NCBI GenBank assembly: GCA_041908065.1
Contig: JAYRGC010000050.1
Coordinates: 1 to 64,000, forward strand
Length of the DNA stretch: 64,000 bases
Direction of reading: 5' to 3'
Source of the DNA: JAYRGC01 sp041908065
Lineage (GTDB): Bacteria; Pseudomonadota; Alphaproteobacteria; UBA9219
Positions 43,531 through 52,150 of this stretch are shown here, one piece after another. Positions within the stretch are counted from its first letter, which is position 1. Each line of letters starts with the position of its first letter. Both the position numbers and the translations under genes were made by a program. The notes beneath the pieces are model-generated. The model was not told the origin of the DNA, did not search any database, and saw only the letters and a program-made list of their open reading frames with translations.

Positions 43531-44049
43531 ATGGGACTATCAGCTTCCGCTTACGCCAAGCGACGCGGCGTCAGCCATGTCGCCGTGCTCAAGGCCATCA
43601 AGACAGGCCGTATCGTCAAAGAGAAGGACGGCACCATCGATCCCGACAAAGCCGATGCCGCGTGGACGAAGAACACGGATCCCGCGCAGCAGCGCAAGGC
43701 ACCGAAGAAGAGCGAACAAGCGCCTGAACGCCCAATCGATCCGCCGCTTGCGAACAGCGGCCCGAACTACGCGCAAAGCCGCGCGATCAAGGAGGCCTAT
43801 CTCGCGCGGCTCGCCAAGCTGGAATACGAGGAAAAGTCTGCCATTCTCGTCCGCGCCGATGCCGTTAAGGTCGCGTGGTTCAACACGCTGCGCGTCTTGC
43901 GCGACCGCGCGTTGAATCTGCCGGATCGACTTGCACCCGTTCTCGCCACAGAAAATGATCCGCGCAAGATCGGCGAGATTCTGGGCGCCGAGTTACGGCA
44001 GATACTGGATGATGCGGCAGATGCCGTTATAAGCGCGGGCGAACGATGA
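43531..44049 (+). CDS. Terminase small subunit (Nu1-like)
   Basis: A 172-residue DNA-packaging protein. The N-terminal winged HTH (SASAYAKRRGVSHVAVLKAIKTGRI) resembles lambda Nu1, followed by a charged linker and a helical C terminus (YLARLAKLEYEEKSAILV, LRDRALNLPDRLAPVLA) that would bind the large subunit. The ATG at 43531 lacks a strong Shine-Dalgarno. The stop overlaps the large subunit start by 4 nt. A cos site may lie in the 117 nt upstream, but I cannot recognise one. Confidence 0.82.
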   Translation: MGLSASAYAKRRGVSHVAVLKAIKTGRIVKEKDGTIDPDKADAAWTKNTDPAQQRKAPKKSEQAPERPIDPPLANSGPNYAQSRAIKEAYLARLAKLEYEEKSAILVRADAVKVAWFNTLRVLRDRALNLPDRLAPVLATENDPRKIGEILGAELRQILDDAADAVISAGER

Positions 44050-45935
44050 ACGTTTTACAAGACTGCCTCGCGCATGCCGCGCTTGCGCTGCGGCCAGACC
44101 CCTTGCTGACGGTTTCGGAATGGTCGGACGCGCACAGGTTCCTCTCGCAAACGGCCTCCGGCGAGCCCGGGCCGTGGCGGACGGAGCGGACGCCGTATCT
44201 GAAAGAGATCATGGATTGCCTTTCGCCGTCCTCGCCTGTCGAGCGCGTCGTGTTCATGAAAGGCGCGCAGATCGGCGGGACGGAAGCAGGCAATAACTGG
44301 ATCGGCTATGTCATCCATCATGCGCCGGGGCCGATGCTCGCTGTGCAGCCGACGGTTGAGATGGCCAAACGCTGGTCGAAACAGCGCGTCGCGGCCTTGA
44401 TCGACAGCACGCCGGTTTTGCGGACACGCATCAAGGAGGCTCGGTCGCGGGACAGTGGCAACACGGTTCAGAGCAAGGAGTTTCCGGGTGGCATCCTTGT
44501 GATGACCGGCGCAAACAGCGCGGTGGGGCTGCGATCAATGCCCGTGCGGTATCTGTTTCTGGACGAGGTTGACGCTTATGATTTTGACGTGGACGGCGAA
44601 GGCGATCCGGTGGGTCTCGCCACGCAGCGCACGATCACGTTCGCCAACCGGAAAATCTTTCTGGTCTCGACTCCGACGATCCAAGGGTTCAGCCGTATTG
44701 AGATAGAATACGAGAAGTCCGACAAGCGGCGCTTCTGGGTGCCTTGCCCCGAATGCGGCGAGTATCAGGTATTGGAAGAGAAACGCCTGCAATGGGAAAA
44801 AGGCAAGCCCGAAACGGCTTCGTACTTTTGCTCCGCTTGTGGCTGCGGGATACCGAGCCACAAGAAACGCTGGATGAACGGTCAAGGTGAATGGCGGGCC
44901 GAGGAACCTGGCGCGGGGAAAGCGGCAGGATTCCATTTATCCGGCCTTTATAGCCCTTGGCTCAGCTGGCAGCAGATCGCGGAACGCAAGATCGCAGCCC
45001 GCGACGACGCGGCGATGAAGGTTTACGTCAACACCATCGAGGCGCGGACATGGACGGAATCTGGCGAAGCGCCGGAATGGCAAAGGCTTTATGATCGCCG
45101 TGATAGCTACCGGCTCTGCACGGTTCCCGCTGGAGGATTGTTTCTCACGGCTGGTGTGGACGTGCAGGATAACCGGCTCGAACTTGAGATCGTGGCGTGG
45201 GGCCGTGAACGTGAAAGCTGGTCGGTAGATTATCGCGTCCTGCAAGGCAGGCCGTCCGACAAAGATGTGTGGAACGCCTTGGACGCCGTTTTGGAAGAGA
45301 GCTTTACGCACGACAGCGGCGCGCGGATTGGCATCGTCAAGGTCGCCATCGATACAGGTGGCCATTACACGTCGCAGGTTTATGACTGGGTGCGCGGTAA
45401 ACAAGGCGATCGCGTTCTGGCCATCAAAGGCGTTCACGGGCTTGGCGCGGCCATTGGGTTGCCGAGCCATGCGGACGTGACGACGCAGGGCAAACGTAAG
45501 CGGCGCGGTTTGTTGATCTGGCCGGTCGGTTCGTCCTTTTGCAAGTCCGAGCTTTACGGCTGGCTTCGCAAAGACAAGCCGACCGACGAACAAATGGCTG
45601 ATGGCGAAGACTTCCCCATCGGCTTCTGCCACTTTCCGAAGTATCCGGAAGAGTATTTCAAGCAGCTGACGGCGGAGCGGCTGGTCACGAAAAAAGACCC
45701 GCGCGGCTTCCCGCGCCGCGAATGGCACAAGATGTACGAACGCAACGAGGCTCTTGACTGCCGCGTCTATGCACGCGCCGCCGCTGCGGCCTATGGGATC
45801 GACAGATTTACGGACACGATATGGGATCGGCTTGAGGAAGCGTTAGGGCAGAAAAAGCAAGCACCCGAGCAAGAAGCGATCAAAACGTCCACGCCGCCGC
45901 CTGCGCGGCGCATCATCAGGAGCAGTTATCTATGA
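44046..45935 (+). CDS. Terminase large subunit (GpA family)
   Basis: A 629-residue packaging ATPase and nuclease of the lambda A type. The ATPase part shows VVFMKGAQIGGTEAGNNWIG (adenine/Walker region), MLAVQPTVEMAKRWSKQRV and LFLDEVDAYD (Walker B). A zinc-finger-like CPECGEY...CSACGCG follows near residue 235. The nuclease half has TAGVDVQDNRLELEIVAWG and AIDTGGHYTSQVYDW. Length is normal for GpA. Confidence 0.92.
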   Translation: MNVLQDCLAHAALALRPDPLLTVSEWSDAHRFLSQTASGEPGPWRTERTPYLKEIMDCLSPSSPVERVVFMKGAQIGGTEAGNNWIGYVIHHAPGPMLAVQPTVEMAKRWSKQRVAALIDSTPVLRTRIKEARSRDSGNTVQSKEFPGGILVMTGANSAVGLRSMPVRYLFLDEVDAYDFDVDGEGDPVGLATQRTITFANRKIFLVSTPTIQGFSRIEIEYEKSDKRRFWVPCPECGEYQVLEEKRLQWEKGKPETASYFCSACGCGIPSHKKRWMNGQGEWRAEEPGAGKAAGFHLSGLYSPWLSWQQIAERKIAARDDAAMKVYVNTIEARTWTESGEAPEWQRLYDRRDSYRLCTVPAGGLFLTAGVDVQDNRLELEIVAWGRERESWSVDYRVLQGRPSDKDVWNALDAVLEESFTHDSGARIGIVKVAIDTGGHYTSQVYDWVRGKQGDRVLAIKGVHGLGAAIGLPSHADVTTQGKRKRRGLLIWPVGSSFCKSELYGWLRKDKPTDEQMADGEDFPIGFCHFPKYPEEYFKQLTAERLVTKKDPRGFPRREWHKMYERNEALDCRVYARAAAAAYGIDRFTDTIWDRLEEALGQKKQAPEQEAIKTSTPPPARRIIRSSYL

Positions 45936-46138
45936 CCTACACCACAGCCCAACGCGATGCGCTGAAACAGGCCATCGCGAGCGGCGTCCTGCGTCTCTCT
46001 TACGACGGCAAGACGGTCGAGTATCGCAGCATGTCCGAACTAAAGGCGGCGTTGGCTGAAGTCGAACAAGGCTTGGCGCGAGACAACGGCCAGCCGCAAA
46101 CGCGGCAGATCAAGATTTACGCCGACAAGGATCTCTGA
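45932..46138 (+). CDS. Head-tail joining protein gpW
   Basis: A 68-residue protein of the lambda W family, with the start AQRDALKQAIASGVLRLSYDGKTVEYRS broken here into its two landmarks, AQRDALKQAIASG and YDGKTVEYRSM. It fills the portal bottom during head completion. It overlaps the terminase and portal genes by 4 and 1 nt. Confidence 0.85.
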   Translation: MTYTTAQRDALKQAIASGVLRLSYDGKTVEYRSMSELKAALAEVEQGLARDNGQPQTRQIKIYADKDL

Positions 46139-47676
46139 TGAACCTGTTTTCAAAAATTGGCGCGGCGATTTCCAACGCACGCGGACGGCTTGCCATGTCC
46201 TCTTCGATGGGTGGCTTTGAAGGCGCAATGTCAAAACGGCGACTTATTGCGTGGAAAGCGACCGAGGAGAATATCAATTCTCTTGTGGCCTCGGGTGGCG
46301 ATCTTTTGCGCGCGCGGGCGCGGCAGATCGTGCGGTCGAACCCTTACGCGGCCAACGCCGCGAACAGCTTTGCCGCTAATGCGGTGGGCGACGGCATTCG
46401 GCCATCAAGCCTGATCGAAGATCAGGGGATTAAGGACAAGATCGCAGGCCTATGGAAAGACTGGGTTCTTGAAGCTGACGCCGATGGGCTGACGGATTTT
46501 TACGGCATGCAGGCTTTGGTGGCGCATGCGCTGTTCGAAGCGGGCGAGTGTTTCGTGCGCTTTCGTCCTCGCAGGCTTGCCGATGGTTTGACCGTTCCGC
46601 TCCAGCTTCAACTACTCGAAAGCGAAATGCTCCCGCTTTCCAAAACGGAAATCGCCGCGACAGGCAATGCCGTGCGATGCGGGATCGAGTTTGACGGGAT
46701 CGGGCGGCGCGTAGCCTATCACTTCTATCGCAAGCATCCTGGCGACAGCACGGATCAGGGCAACAAGGGCGAGATTGTCCGCGTTCCGGCCTCGGAAGTA
46801 TTGCACATTTATCGCCCGCAGCGCCCCGGCCAAATCAGGGGCGTGCCGTGGATTTCGCCCGCGCTGGTGAAGCTGTTTTTGCTCGATCAATATGACGATG
46901 CGGAACTGGATCGCAAAAAGGTCGCGGCTTTGTTCGCGGGGTTCATCACCAAGGACTCGCCGGAAGATAAACTGATGGGCGAAGGCGCGCCGAACGATGC
47001 CGGAGCCGCCATCGCAGGCCTTTCTCCAGGCACGATGCAGATTCTGCTTCCCGGCGAGGACATCAAGTTCTCTTCTCCCGCCGATGTGGGTGGGTCGTAT
47101 GAGATGTTTCAGTACCGCACGCTGCTCGCGATCTCCGCTGCGCTCGGCGTGCCTTACACGAACGTCACGGGCGATTTGAAAGCCGCCAATTATTCCAGCA
47201 TTCGCGCCGGCACGGTGGAGTTTCGTCGCCGCCTGAACCAGTTTCAGGAAATGACGATGATCTTCCAGCTTTGCCGTCCCATCTGGGCGCGGTGGTTGGA
47301 AACGGCTGTTTTGTCCGGCGCCTTGCGCTTGCCGGGCTTTGCCCGCGATCCGCGCCCGTACAACCGCGTCAAATGGATCAAGCCGAAATGGGAATGGGTC
47401 GATCCGCTCAAAGACCGTCAGGCCGAGCAGATCGCGCAGCAGATGGGCTGGAAAGCGCCCAGCGACATCATCGAGGCCGAAGGCAACAACGTGGACGAGA
47501 CGATGCAGCGGATCGCCGCCGATCAGGCGCGGATGAAAGAGCTTGGCATTCAAACGCTGGCGTTAAACGCCCCGCCGCCCGCGCAGACGCAAGTAACGCC
47601 TGCCGATGAAAATACGACAACCGATCCTTCCGGCGACCCATCACGGGATTCCACGCAGAAAGACCAGAACGCATGA
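46138..47676 (+). CDS. Portal protein (lambda B family)
   Basis: A 512-residue portal. The N-terminal ARQIVRSNPYAANAANSFAA, the VRVPASEVLHIYRPQRPGQ region and RGVPWISPALVKLFLLDQYD are characteristic, as is PYTNVTGDLKAANYSSIRAG. The acidic, Thr-rich tail (about 480-512) is typical. It forms the dodecameric gate at the head vertex for DNA packaging. It overlaps its neighbours by 1 and 4 nt. Confidence 0.92.
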   Translation: MNLFSKIGAAISNARGRLAMSSSMGGFEGAMSKRRLIAWKATEENINSLVASGGDLLRARARQIVRSNPYAANAANSFAANAVGDGIRPSSLIEDQGIKDKIAGLWKDWVLEADADGLTDFYGMQALVAHALFEAGECFVRFRPRRLADGLTVPLQLQLLESEMLPLSKTEIAATGNAVRCGIEFDGIGRRVAYHFYRKHPGDSTDQGNKGEIVRVPASEVLHIYRPQRPGQIRGVPWISPALVKLFLLDQYDDAELDRKKVAALFAGFITKDSPEDKLMGEGAPNDAGAAIAGLSPGTMQILLPGEDIKFSSPADVGGSYEMFQYRTLLAISAALGVPYTNVTGDLKAANYSSIRAGTVEFRRRLNQFQEMTMIFQLCRPIWARWLETAVLSGALRLPGFARDPRPYNRVKWIKPKWEWVDPLKDRQAEQIAQQMGWKAPSDIIEAEGNNVDETMQRIAADQARMKELGIQTLALNAPPPAQTQVTPADENTTTDPSGDPSRDSTQKDQNA

Positions 47677-48881
47677 ACCTTCTTCCTCATATAGCAGGGC
47701 GCGTCTTTTCGACGCCGCTTATGATCACGCGCTCGAAACTGGATGTGATCCTTGGCGTGCTTGCGCCGCGCTTGCGAGGCGAGGCCTTGAACGTGTGGCA
47801 GCAGCCAGAGATCGACGATGAACTGGATATCGTGGCAGGAGGCATTGCCGTCATTTCCATTCTCGGCACGCTGGTGCGCCGGACAGGCGGACTTCAAGCA
47901 GCCAGCGGGCTTATGAGCTATGCCGACATCGCCGTCCAGCTTCAGGCCGCTCTCGATAACAGCGCAGTCAAGGCTATCCTGCTTGATATCGACAGCCCCG
48001 GCGGCGAAGCGGGCGGCGTGTTCGATCTGGCCGATCAGATTTACGCCGCGCGAAAGATCAAGCCCGTTTGGGCCGTGGCGAACGAAGAGGCTTTCTCGGC
48101 GGCTTATGCGCTGGCGGCTTCAGCCGAGCGGCTTTACGTCCCGCGCACGGGCGGTGTCGGCTCCGTCGGCGTGATCGCCATGCATCTCGATCAAAGCCAG
48201 TCCGACGCCGAGGAAGGACTCAAATACACGCCCATCTTTGCGGGCTTACGCAAGAACGACTATTCGCCGCATGCACCGCTTTCGGATCCAGCGCGCGCCG
48301 CGCTGCAAGCGGAAGTCGATCGCGTTTACGAGATGTTCGTTCAAACGGTCGCGCGTGGGCGCGGCCTTACCGCAGACGCCATTCGCAAGACCGAGGCGGG
48401 CCTGTTCTTTGGTGAGGACGGCGCGGCAACAGGTCTTGCCGATAAAATCGGCACTTTCGATGACGCGCTGGCCGATCTTGCAGTCTCTCTATCCCTCAAC
48501 CCCAACCGAAAGGAAACTCTGATGAGCAATCCAATTCCCCAACCATCAATTGAAGCGGAAAAAATGCCGCCTGATCTTGAAGCCCTGAAGGCCGAGTTTA
48601 TGGAAAAGGCTCGAGCCGAAGCCAAGGCCGAAGCGATGGCCTATGTCGCCGAGGTGCATGATCTCTGCGCTTTGGCGGGCGCGCCGAACAAGGCAACGGC
48701 TTTCATCGTCAAAGGCGCATCCGCCGAAGACGTGCGCCGCGAACTGATCGAGGCCAAGGCTGCAGAAGCCGAGACCACCGCCATCGTCGGTCATCCTTCC
48801 GACAACGCCATCGCCACCGCCGAAGCCAAGATCGACACGGCGGCGATTTATCAAAACCGCAACAATCAGAAAGGAAACTAA
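47673..48881 (+). CDS. Head maturation protease (S49, lambda C-like) with scaffold tail
   Basis: A 402-residue protein. The S49/ClpP-fold protease (about 60-265) shows ILLDIDSPGGEAGGVFDLAD, NEEAFSAAYALAASAE with the catalytic Ser, and GGVGSVGVIAMHLD. The remaining 120 residues are Ala/Glu-rich helix, like a scaffold. An internal in-frame ATG at 48522 with AAAGGA upstream would make the scaffold separately, as for lambda Nu3 within C. Confidence 0.9.
   Translation: MNLLPHIAGRVFSTPLMITRSKLDVILGVLAPRLRGEALNVWQQPEIDDELDIVAGGIAVISILGTLVRRTGGLQAASGLMSYADIAVQLQAALDNSAVKAILLDIDSPGGEAGGVFDLADQIYAARKIKPVWAVANEEAFSAAYALAASAERLYVPRTGGVGSVGVIAMHLDQSQSDAEEGLKYTPIFAGLRKNDYSPHAPLSDPARAALQAEVDRVYEMFVQTVARGRGLTADAIRKTEAGLFFGEDGAATGLADKIGTFDDALADLAVSLSLNPNRKETLMSNPIPQPSIEAEKMPPDLEALKAEFMEKARAEAKAEAMAYVAEVHDLCALAGAPNKATAFIVKGASAEDVRRELIEAKAAEAETTAIVGHPSDNAIATAEAKIDTAAIYQNRNNQKGN
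48522..48881 (+). CDS. Nested scaffolding protein (Nu3-like), internal start
   Basis: In-frame ATG inside the protease gene, preceded by AAAGGA with 8-nt spacing, giving a 119-residue protein (MSNPIPQPSIEAEKMPPD and then LEALKAEFMEKARAEAKAEA). Its composition and its place match the lambda scaffold Nu3. Translation from this start is inferred from the ribosome site and the lambda precedent. Confidence 0.55.
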   Translation: MSNPIPQPSIEAEKMPPDLEALKAEFMEKARAEAKAEAMAYVAEVHDLCALAGAPNKATAFIVKGASAEDVRRELIEAKAAEAETTAIVGHPSDNAIATAEAKIDTAAIYQNRNNQKGN

Positions 48882-48884
48882 AGC

Positions 48885-49535
48885 ATGCCTGAACTCACCG
48901 AAGGCCAACACAAGGCCGAATTTATCGTCTCCGAAGCGAACGGAACGCTTTCACGCGATACCGTCACCATCCTTGCCGGACAGAACCTCAAAGCTGGGCA
49001 CGTTCTCGGCAAGGTCTCGGTCGGCACCGCGACGGGCGCGGCGTCGACGGGCAATGTCGGCAACGGCGCTTTGACAAACGTGTCGGTCGGCACAGGCGGC
49101 AAGGCCGGAACCTACGTGATCGACTGTATCGAGCCTGCGGCGAACGGCGGCACCTTTGCCGTCGAAGAACCGGGCGGCTCGATCATCGGCACAGCGCAAG
49201 TCGGAACGCCTTTTGTCGGCGCGATTAACTTCACGCTGACGGACGGCACGACCGACTTTGCCGCAGGCGACCGCTTTACGGTGGTCGTCAGCGGCGGCTC
49301 GGGCAAGTACAAAGAGTACAGTCCGGCCAACACCGATGGATCGCAAACCGCCGTTGCCGTGTTGTTGGACGCCATCGATGCGACCGCAGCCGACAAGGAC
49401 GGCATCGTTATCGCTCGTCAGGCCGAAGTGAACGCCGCCGAACTCGTCTGGTTCGCTGGCGCGACCGACGCCCAGAAAAAGACGGGCACAAACCAGCTTA
49501 AAAACCAGACCATCTTCGCGCGCGTGGCCATCTAA
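48885..49535 (+). CDS. Head decoration protein (lambda D family) with insertion
   Basis: A 216-residue capsid-stabilising protein. The D-fold elements are split: LSRDTVTILAGQNLKAGHVLG (about 22-43) and SGKYKEYSPANTDGSQTAVAVLL to RQAEVNAAELVWFAG (about 138-195). Between them about 90 residues rich in Gly/Thr (GTATGAASTGNVGNGALTNV onward) are inserted, roughly doubling the usual 110 aa. The insertion would lie on the outer capsid surface. Confidence 0.82.
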   Translation: MPELTEGQHKAEFIVSEANGTLSRDTVTILAGQNLKAGHVLGKVSVGTATGAASTGNVGNGALTNVSVGTGGKAGTYVIDCIEPAANGGTFAVEEPGGSIIGTAQVGTPFVGAINFTLTDGTTDFAAGDRFTVVVSGGSGKYKEYSPANTDGSQTAVAVLLDAIDATAADKDGIVIARQAEVNAAELVWFAGATDAQKKTGTNQLKNQTIFARVAI

Positions 49536-49557
49536 GCCTCTCGCGTTTTTTTCACCC

Positions 49558-49601
49558 GACAAAAGCCCTGTCCCCTTGAAAAAGGCGGCGGGGCTTTTGT
49601 C
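49558..49601. terminator. Hairpin between decoration and major capsid genes
   Basis: GACAAAAGCCC (49558-49568) pairs perfectly with GGGCTTTTGTC (49591-49601), with G/C-rich pairing inside. No T-run follows on the plus strand. It may attenuate or stabilise mRNA so that the capsid gene is expressed differently from upstream genes. Confidence 0.5.
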
Positions 49602-49621
49602 ATTCAAAAAGGATCATCTCA

Positions 49622-50638
49622 ATGCCTATGCTCGACATCTTCTCCAACAACGCGTTTTCGGTCACGTCGTTGACCGACGCGATCAACAAAATGCCCTTTA
49701 TTCCCGGCAAGGTCGGGCAGCTTGGCATTTTTCAGGAAAGCGGGGTTTCGACGACCTCGATCATGATCGAGGAACGCGAAGGCTCGCTGACTCTCATCCC
49801 CACCAGCCATCGTGGCGGCCCTGCGGCGCAAAACAAGCACGAGAAACGAAAAGCGCGGTCTTTGATCGTGCCGCACATCGCGCTTGAGGACACGATCATG
49901 GCCGACGAGGTGCAGGACGTTCGCGCGTTCGGCAGCGAGTCCGACGTGCAGAGCGTTCAGTCCGTGGTCAACAACCGCCTGTCGGAAATGACGGCCAAGC
50001 ACGACGCGACGCTGGAGCATCTACGGATCGGAGCCATCAAAGGCCAGATCCTCGATGCCGATGGGACGAGCGTGCTCTACGACCTCTTCACCGAGTTTGG
50101 CGTCACCTCTTATGCCGAGATCGATTTCGACCTCGACAACGCCAGTCCGGCCAAAGGCGCGATCAAGCTCCTCTGCCACGGCATCAAGCGCAAGATCGAG
50201 GATGCATTGGGCGCGGCTCCGTACACGGCGATCCACGCCTTTTGCTCGGCCAACTTCTTCGACGCCCTGACGACGCATCCCGAAGTGACGGACGCCTACA
50301 ACCGCTTTCAGGAAAGCATCTTCCTGCGCACGGGACAGGCGCGCGGCCAGTTCGACTATGCGGGCATCGTGTTCGAAGAATATCGCGGCAGCATCGGCGG
50401 GGTAGACTTTATCCCCGACGGCAAAGCGCACTTCTTCCCCGTGGGAACGCCGGGTCTGTTCCGGCAATACAACGCGCCTGCCGACTTCGTCGAAACGGTC
50501 AACACCATCGGCCTGCCGCGCTATGCCAAGCAGGCCATTGACGATGAGTTCGGACGCTGGGTCAAGCTGCACACGCAGTCGAACCCGCTGCCGATCTGCA
50601 CGCGTCCGAAGGTGCTCCTCAAGGGCAAGGCCGCGTAA
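49622..50638 (+). CDS. Major capsid protein (lambda E family)
   Basis: A 338-residue HK97-fold capsid protein of the gpE family. Landmarks are the N-terminal FSVTSLTDAINKMPFIPGKVG, RSLIVPHIALEDTIMADEVQ, a central LEHLRIGAIKGQILDADGT, and the C-terminal DYAGIVFEEYRGSIGGVDF. An AAGG site precedes the ATG. It ends overlapping the next start (TAATG). Confidence 0.9.
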   Translation: MPMLDIFSNNAFSVTSLTDAINKMPFIPGKVGQLGIFQESGVSTTSIMIEEREGSLTLIPTSHRGGPAAQNKHEKRKARSLIVPHIALEDTIMADEVQDVRAFGSESDVQSVQSVVNNRLSEMTAKHDATLEHLRIGAIKGQILDADGTSVLYDLFTEFGVTSYAEIDFDLDNASPAKGAIKLLCHGIKRKIEDALGAAPYTAIHAFCSANFFDALTTHPEVTDAYNRFQESIFLRTGQARGQFDYAGIVFEEYRGSIGGVDFIPDGKAHFFPVGTPGLFRQYNAPADFVETVNTIGLPRYAKQAIDDEFGRWVKLHTQSNPLPICTRPKVLLKGKAA

Positions 50639-50949
50639 TGACTTTCGGCGCTATGATTGCGGCCTTGTTTTCGGATCCGATCCTGAGCAAGGCCGCCGTC
50701 TATCTGCAGAAGGGCAGCGCCGAAGCCATCGATGTCCGCGTGATGACCAAGCAACCGGATATCATCACGGACTTCGGCGAAGGGCAAATCCATGCGGCGA
50801 CCACTTTGTTCGAAGTGCAACGACAGGATATTGCCCAGCCAAAAACGGGCGACCGGCTCACGGTGGACGGGATTACTTATATCGTTCAGTCCGAGCCGGT
50901 AGGTGACCGCGAACGGCTGATCTGGCGGTTGGATGTGATTCCGGCATGA
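50638..50949 (+). CDS. Head-tail joining protein (FII-like)
   Basis: A 103-residue beta-rich protein with TTLFEVQRQDIAQPKTGDRL and TVDGITYIVQSEPVGDRERL, then the ending IWRLDVIPA, matching the short phage head-tail attachment family. It starts at the capsid stop and overlaps the next gene by 4 nt. Confidence 0.72.
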   Translation: MTFGAMIAALFSDPILSKAAVYLQKGSAEAIDVRVMTKQPDIITDFGEGQIHAATTLFEVQRQDIAQPKTGDRLTVDGITYIVQSEPVGDRERLIWRLDVIPA

Positions 50950-51596
50950 GGCTTTTGGCGGCTCTTCAGGGCGATCTCAAAAAGATCATGGCGCAGGAAA
51001 TCAAGGCGGCTGAACAGGCTGCGATGAACGGTATGCGTCAGGCGACCGATGGCCTCAAGCAGGAGTTGCGCGGACAGGTTACCGGAGCGGGTCTTGGTCA
51101 GAGGCTTGCGAATACGTGGCGGGGTATGGTTTTTCCACAAGGACAAGCCAGTCTTAATGCCGCAGGGTTCGTTTGGAACAACGCGCCGAAAATCGTCGGC
51201 GCTTATGCGCATGGCGTCGTGATCCACGCGCATAATAGCCGGTTTCTGGCCGTTCCCACCCCTGCAGCTGGCAAGCTCGCAATGCGGCAGAAAATGACGC
51301 CAGAGCGCTGGCAGAAGATACACGGCAAGAAGCTGCGGTTTATCTATCGCCGAAACGCGCCGTCTTTGCTTGTGGCCGAGAACATGCGCGCGCGCAAAGG
51401 AAAACGCGGGGGGTTCGCCGACGCCAGCGCGACGGCTCAACGCACGGGGCGCGGTCTTACGACCGTTCCCGTCTTTATTCTTATCCCGCAGGTGTCCGTC
51501 AAGAAGCGCTTCGACGTCGACAGCGTCGCGCAAAAATGGATAAGCCTCGCGCCGCAACTCGTTATCCGGAACTGGCAAGAAAATGAACAGAAATGA
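50946..51596 (+). CDS. DUF6441-like tail completion protein
   Basis: A 216-residue basic protein. An N-terminal helical region (QEIKAAEQAAMNGMRQATDG) precedes LGQRLANTWRGMVFP and AGFVWNNAPKIVGAYAHG, and then the FLAVPTPAA and LRFIYRRNAPSLLVAE segments. From its place between the FII-like and terminator genes, it is a neck or tail-completion component. Family name is from memory. Confidence 0.7.
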   Translation: MRLLAALQGDLKKIMAQEIKAAEQAAMNGMRQATDGLKQELRGQVTGAGLGQRLANTWRGMVFPQGQASLNAAGFVWNNAPKIVGAYAHGVVIHAHNSRFLAVPTPAAGKLAMRQKMTPERWQKIHGKKLRFIYRRNAPSLLVAENMRARKGKRGGFADASATAQRTGRGLTTVPVFILIPQVSVKKRFDVDSVAQKWISLAPQLVIRNWQENEQK

Positions 51597-52021
51597 CACA
51601 CCGCGAAACCATTCTGCAAGCGCTGTTCGCGCAGCTGCAAACGATTCCCGATGCGCGGGTTTTGCGTAACGAGGTGTTGCCGGAGGTCATTCCGGCAGGC
51701 GGTTTGATCATCCTGCGCGATGGCGAGACGGGCGAACCGGAAACGATGCTCTCGCCCATTTCTTACTACTGGCAACACCGCGCCATGCTCGACATCGCGG
51801 TACAGAAAGGCGAAGCGGCGGAGCGCGATGCGGCGCTGGACACGCTGTTCGAAGATATAGCGACGGCTCTTTCTACCGACCGCACGCTGGGCGGGCTTTG
51901 CGATCTCGTCACGCCGCTTGCGCCAGAAATCGGCTCGCTCGGCATCAATCAAGCACCGAGCGTCAAGACCGCCATCGTGTTGATTGAGCTTATCTACGTC
52001 ACCGATGGCCAGCTGGGTTAG
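51593..52021 (+). CDS. Tail terminator-like protein
   Basis: A 142-residue protein (ILQALFAQLQTIPDARVLRN, LIILRDGETGEPE, ERDAALDTLFEDIATALSTD) with the fold pattern of phage tail terminators (lambda U position). It is the last gene before the tail tube gene, as expected. It overlaps the previous stop by 4 nt. Confidence 0.72.
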   Translation: MTHRETILQALFAQLQTIPDARVLRNEVLPEVIPAGGLIILRDGETGEPETMLSPISYYWQHRAMLDIAVQKGEAAERDAALDTLFEDIATALSTDRTLGGLCDLVTPLAPEIGSLGINQAPSVKTAIVLIELIYVTDGQLG

Positions 52022-52062
52022 CTGGCCGTTTTTTTTCACCACCACAACCGAAGGAGTAAACT

Positions 52063-52149
52063 ATGTCACGTGCTGGAGCCTGCCCCCGCGAAAGCGGGGG
52101 GCGCGAATACAACGATCAACTTTCCCTAACATCAAACATCGGAGGATAA
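52063..52149 (+). other. Mini-ORF and palindrome duplicating the tail-tube gene start
   Basis: After AAGGAGTAAACT, a 28-codon frame begins ATGTCACGTGC, close to ATGTCTCGTGC at the start of the tail tube gene (52151), which has its own GGAGG. Inside lies CCCCCGC-GAAA-GCGGGGG (52083-52100), a stable tetraloop hairpin. The arrangement suggests a small palindromic element inserted after the original start, with partial duplication. Confidence 0.5.
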
Positions 52150-52150
52150 C

